This document shows, piece by piece, positions 3,859 to 5,581 of a stretch of 5,581 nucleotides of DNA. The translations under genes were made by a program, and so were the position numbers. How positions within the stretch are numbered: position 1 is the first letter of the stretch; the number at the start of each line of letters is the position of its first letter. The stretch is from Heritagella sp051881655 (GTDB lineage Bacteria; Bacillota; Clostridia; Oscillospirales; Acutalibacteraceae): assembly GCA_051881655.1 (NCBI GenBank), contig JBJEQH010000242.1:1-5581 (forward strand). Direction: 5' to 3'. The notes beneath the pieces were generated by a model. The model saw nothing but the letters and a program-made list of their open reading frames with translations. It was not told where the DNA came from and did not search any database.

Positions 3859-5581
3859 ATGGTAAACCCTTATTACACTTATGAAGGCATTCGTGTCTGG
3901 GAAGACAATGCCTGGGATGATGTTGTCAGCTGCATTGCCCCATTATGCCGCTGGATCGAAGAAAAAAACAAAGCGCAGAACAAGTGTCTTGTAAGCCCCG
4001 GTGGAGAAGGCGACGCACCGAAAGGCTTCAACTACAAAGCCATCGCCCCCGAAGAGGAGGCCTACTGGTCCGGGAAAAAAATGGACTATTTTGCATGCGG
4101 TCTCGGCGGTGTCGCCCTCATCCCCGCAGAACGCGGCTGCGGGAAAGAGCCGGAGATCCTGTGTGTTCTGACGCAGAACAAAAAAACCAGCCCCACCCGT
4201 ATTCATGATATCCTTGCCTATAACAAAGATCTCTGCGAAATGGCTTCCAGGGATCGAATCGCGCTCATCTTCGCGCCGTCGGACGGTCGGGACGACACCG
4301 ACAACTATACCCAAATCCTCCAGGAGATCTGCAGCCTTGCTCATCTGAAAGGGGAAAAAATCTGGCTGGATGTCTCTGCCGTATACGAAAACGGCCTGTC
4401 ACTGAAGACCGTTCCCGGCTTTGCTTTAAGGGACCCGAAGAACGGCGTCGTGGCCGATCCCAACAGTGCGGTCGTGAAAATCGGCTCGCTTTCCGTTCCC
4501 TGTCTCGATATCACCAAACTCTGGTATGAACGGACCTGTCAGATGTATACCATGGGGCATCTGGGGCGGGCCACCAACGGCGGCCTGGATCCGATGCGTT
4601 TGGCCCACAGTCAGATGGGCAAACGGATGGCGGAATTCATGTGCCTTGAGCATGATTTGGAGTCTCCCGATGATCCCCGTTTCCAGGCGTATTTTGAAAA
4701 ACGCGGCCTATCTGTTGCATTTCACCGGCACGCTTACGACCAGTGGATCAGTGTTGTTCCGAAGTGTGCCCCGGAGCGCCCTGAGATCCGGCTTCCGCTT
4801 GTGGTCTGTATTCAGGATATTCCCAGCGCCACTGTACACAGCCCGCTGGTGGCCCTCGGCCAGTACAGTGGCTTCCTGGATCTGGCCGGTCAGGGAGACT
4901 GCTGCCTGATGTTCTTCTGTATGGAGCAGCTGGAGGATTTTGATATCCTGCCGGACCTTCTGAAGGACTACGCGGATCAATACCCGGCAGATTTGACCCG
5001 GGTTTACGCCGTCGGCCACAGTCATAACGGCGGCTTTGCTTCCCAACTCTCCCGCCGGTTCCCCCAGCTGCTGGCCGGTATCGGTACGCTGGGGAACCGC
5101 TCCGGCTTTATCCCCGGCTCGGAGATGGGGCCCCAGACCCAAGCCGTTGAAGACGCGGAAATCGAATTCATGCGGGAGCATGTGGATGTTCCCACCATCA
5201 ATGTCTGCGGTTCCGTTGAGGTTGCCTGCGAATATCCGATTTACCGCGATGATCCCGGTAAATCCTCCGACGAAAAACTGCGTCACTATAATCGCCGGAT
5301 GTACGCCTACCGCTGCAGGGAATTCACAAAAGAAGACATCGAAAAAGCCAGGACCAGTTCCGACTATACAGAGCGATTCCTTGGCGTCCCTGCGGACAAA
5401 ACAGAGTGCCTGTATCTGGACGGCGTCGAAAATTTTATCGCCGATTACAGAAATAGCGACGGAAAGTATCACCTCCGCCAATTGGTCATCGGCAACCTTC
5501 CTCATACCGTATCTCCTCTGATGTGTGATTTGGTCTTCAGTTTTCTCCGCCGCTTTGCCAAAGACAGAGAAACCGGAGAAT
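3859..5581 (+). CDS. Large alpha/beta-hydrolase-like protein, possibly two-domain; runs off the right edge
   Basis: The frame is open from ATG 3859 to the window end, at least 574 residues, with AAAGGA at 3847-3852 as ribosome binding site. No signal peptide or membrane segment is visible, so it is probably cytoplasmic. The C-terminal half looks like a serine hydrolase related to the PHB-depolymerase/esterase group: a strand at LPLVVCIQD (312-320), another at CCLMFFC (348-354), the nucleophile elbow YAVGHSHNGG (S388), a strand INVCGSVE (447-454) with E454 where an acid is expected, and H549 in GNLPHTVSP as probable catalytic histidine. The N-terminal half (about 77-265) appears to repeat the same order: VALIPAE, PEILCVLTQ, IALIFAPSD, IWLDVSAVYENG, VKIGSLS and a terminal GHLGRATNGG plus helix. 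It lacks a convincing elbow. Substrate and exact family are not recognised. It is probably co-transcribed with the preceding metallo-hydrolase. Confidence 0.8.
   Translation, partial: MVNPYYTYEGIRVWEDNAWDDVVSCIAPLCRWIEEKNKAQNKCLVSPGGEGDAPKGFNYKAIAPEEEAYWSGKKMDYFACGLGGVALIPAERGCGKEPEILCVLTQNKKTSPTRIHDILAYNKDLCEMASRDRIALIFAPSDGRDDTDNYTQILQEICSLAHLKGEKIWLDVSAVYENGLSLKTVPGFALRDPKNGVVADPNSAVVKIGSLSVPCLDITKLWYERTCQMYTMGHLGRATNGGLDPMRLAHSQMGKRMAEFMCLEHDLESPDDPRFQAYFEKRGLSVAFHRHAYDQWISVVPKCAPERPEIRLPLVVCIQDIPSATVHSPLVALGQYSGFLDLAGQGDCCLMFFCMEQLEDFDILPDLLKDYADQYPADLTRVYAVGHSHNGGFASQLSRRFPQLLAGIGTLGNRSGFIPGSEMGPQTQAVEDAEIEFMREHVDVPTINVCGSVEVACEYPIYRDDPGKSSDEKLRHYNRRMYAYRCREFTKEDIEKARTSSDYTERFLGVPADKTECLYLDGVENFIADYRNSDGKYHLRQLVIGNLPHTVSPLMCDLVFSFLRRFAKDRETGE

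Noticed and set aside
4526..4909. 127-codon + strand frame inside the large hydrolase gene
   Set aside because: It is a different frame within a continuous coding region, with composition typical of a shadow frame and no start signal.
4708..5505. 265-codon open frame antisense to the large hydrolase gene
   Set aside because: The opposite strand carries the hydrolase motifs in a longer frame with a ribosome binding site; the antisense product shows no recognisable domain.

Overview
The window reads as bacterial chromosome from a low-to-mid GC Firmicute, most likely an anaerobic Clostridia-type gut or sediment organism. That is inferred from strong AAAGGAG-type ribosome binding sites, extended -10 promoters, AT-rich spacers between GC-balanced genes, GC-rich fold-back intergenic repeats, and the protein families present. 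No rRNA, tRNA, transposase, phage gene or CRISPR array is visible.

Layout. Positions 1-145 are an AT-rich regulatory region with repeated AACAAA-type motifs. A LysR-family regulator follows on the + strand (146-1084). A 475-base convergent spacer (1085-1559) holds a 207-bp fold-back repeat, further small palindromes and an intrinsic terminator. That terminator belongs to a second LysR-family regulator on the - strand (1560-2456). The spacer 2457-2877 carries a clear promoter for the second regulator, a 28-bp two-fold symmetric operator candidate, a divergent + promoter candidate and a second fold-back repeat. Two + strand genes follow, 27 bases apart: a metallo-beta-lactamase-fold hydrolase with a GTG start (2878-3831) and a large cytoplasmic alpha/beta-hydrolase-like protein (3859 to beyond the right edge).

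How the genes may work together. The second LysR gene, the shared operator region and the two hydrolase genes have the classic form of a divergently controlled catabolic or detoxification unit: a small-molecule-sensing regulator next to the enzymes that act on that molecule or its relatives. Two hydrolases of different chemistry (metal-dependent and serine-dependent) in one transcription unit suggest successive hydrolytic steps on an ester, thioester or lactone. The substrate cannot be read from the sequence.

The most unusual protein is the large hydrolase. Its C-terminal half has a recognisable serine-hydrolase nucleophile elbow and a late histidine. Its N-terminal half appears to follow the same order of strands and motifs without the catalytic residues, so it may be an old internal duplication with a degenerate first copy.
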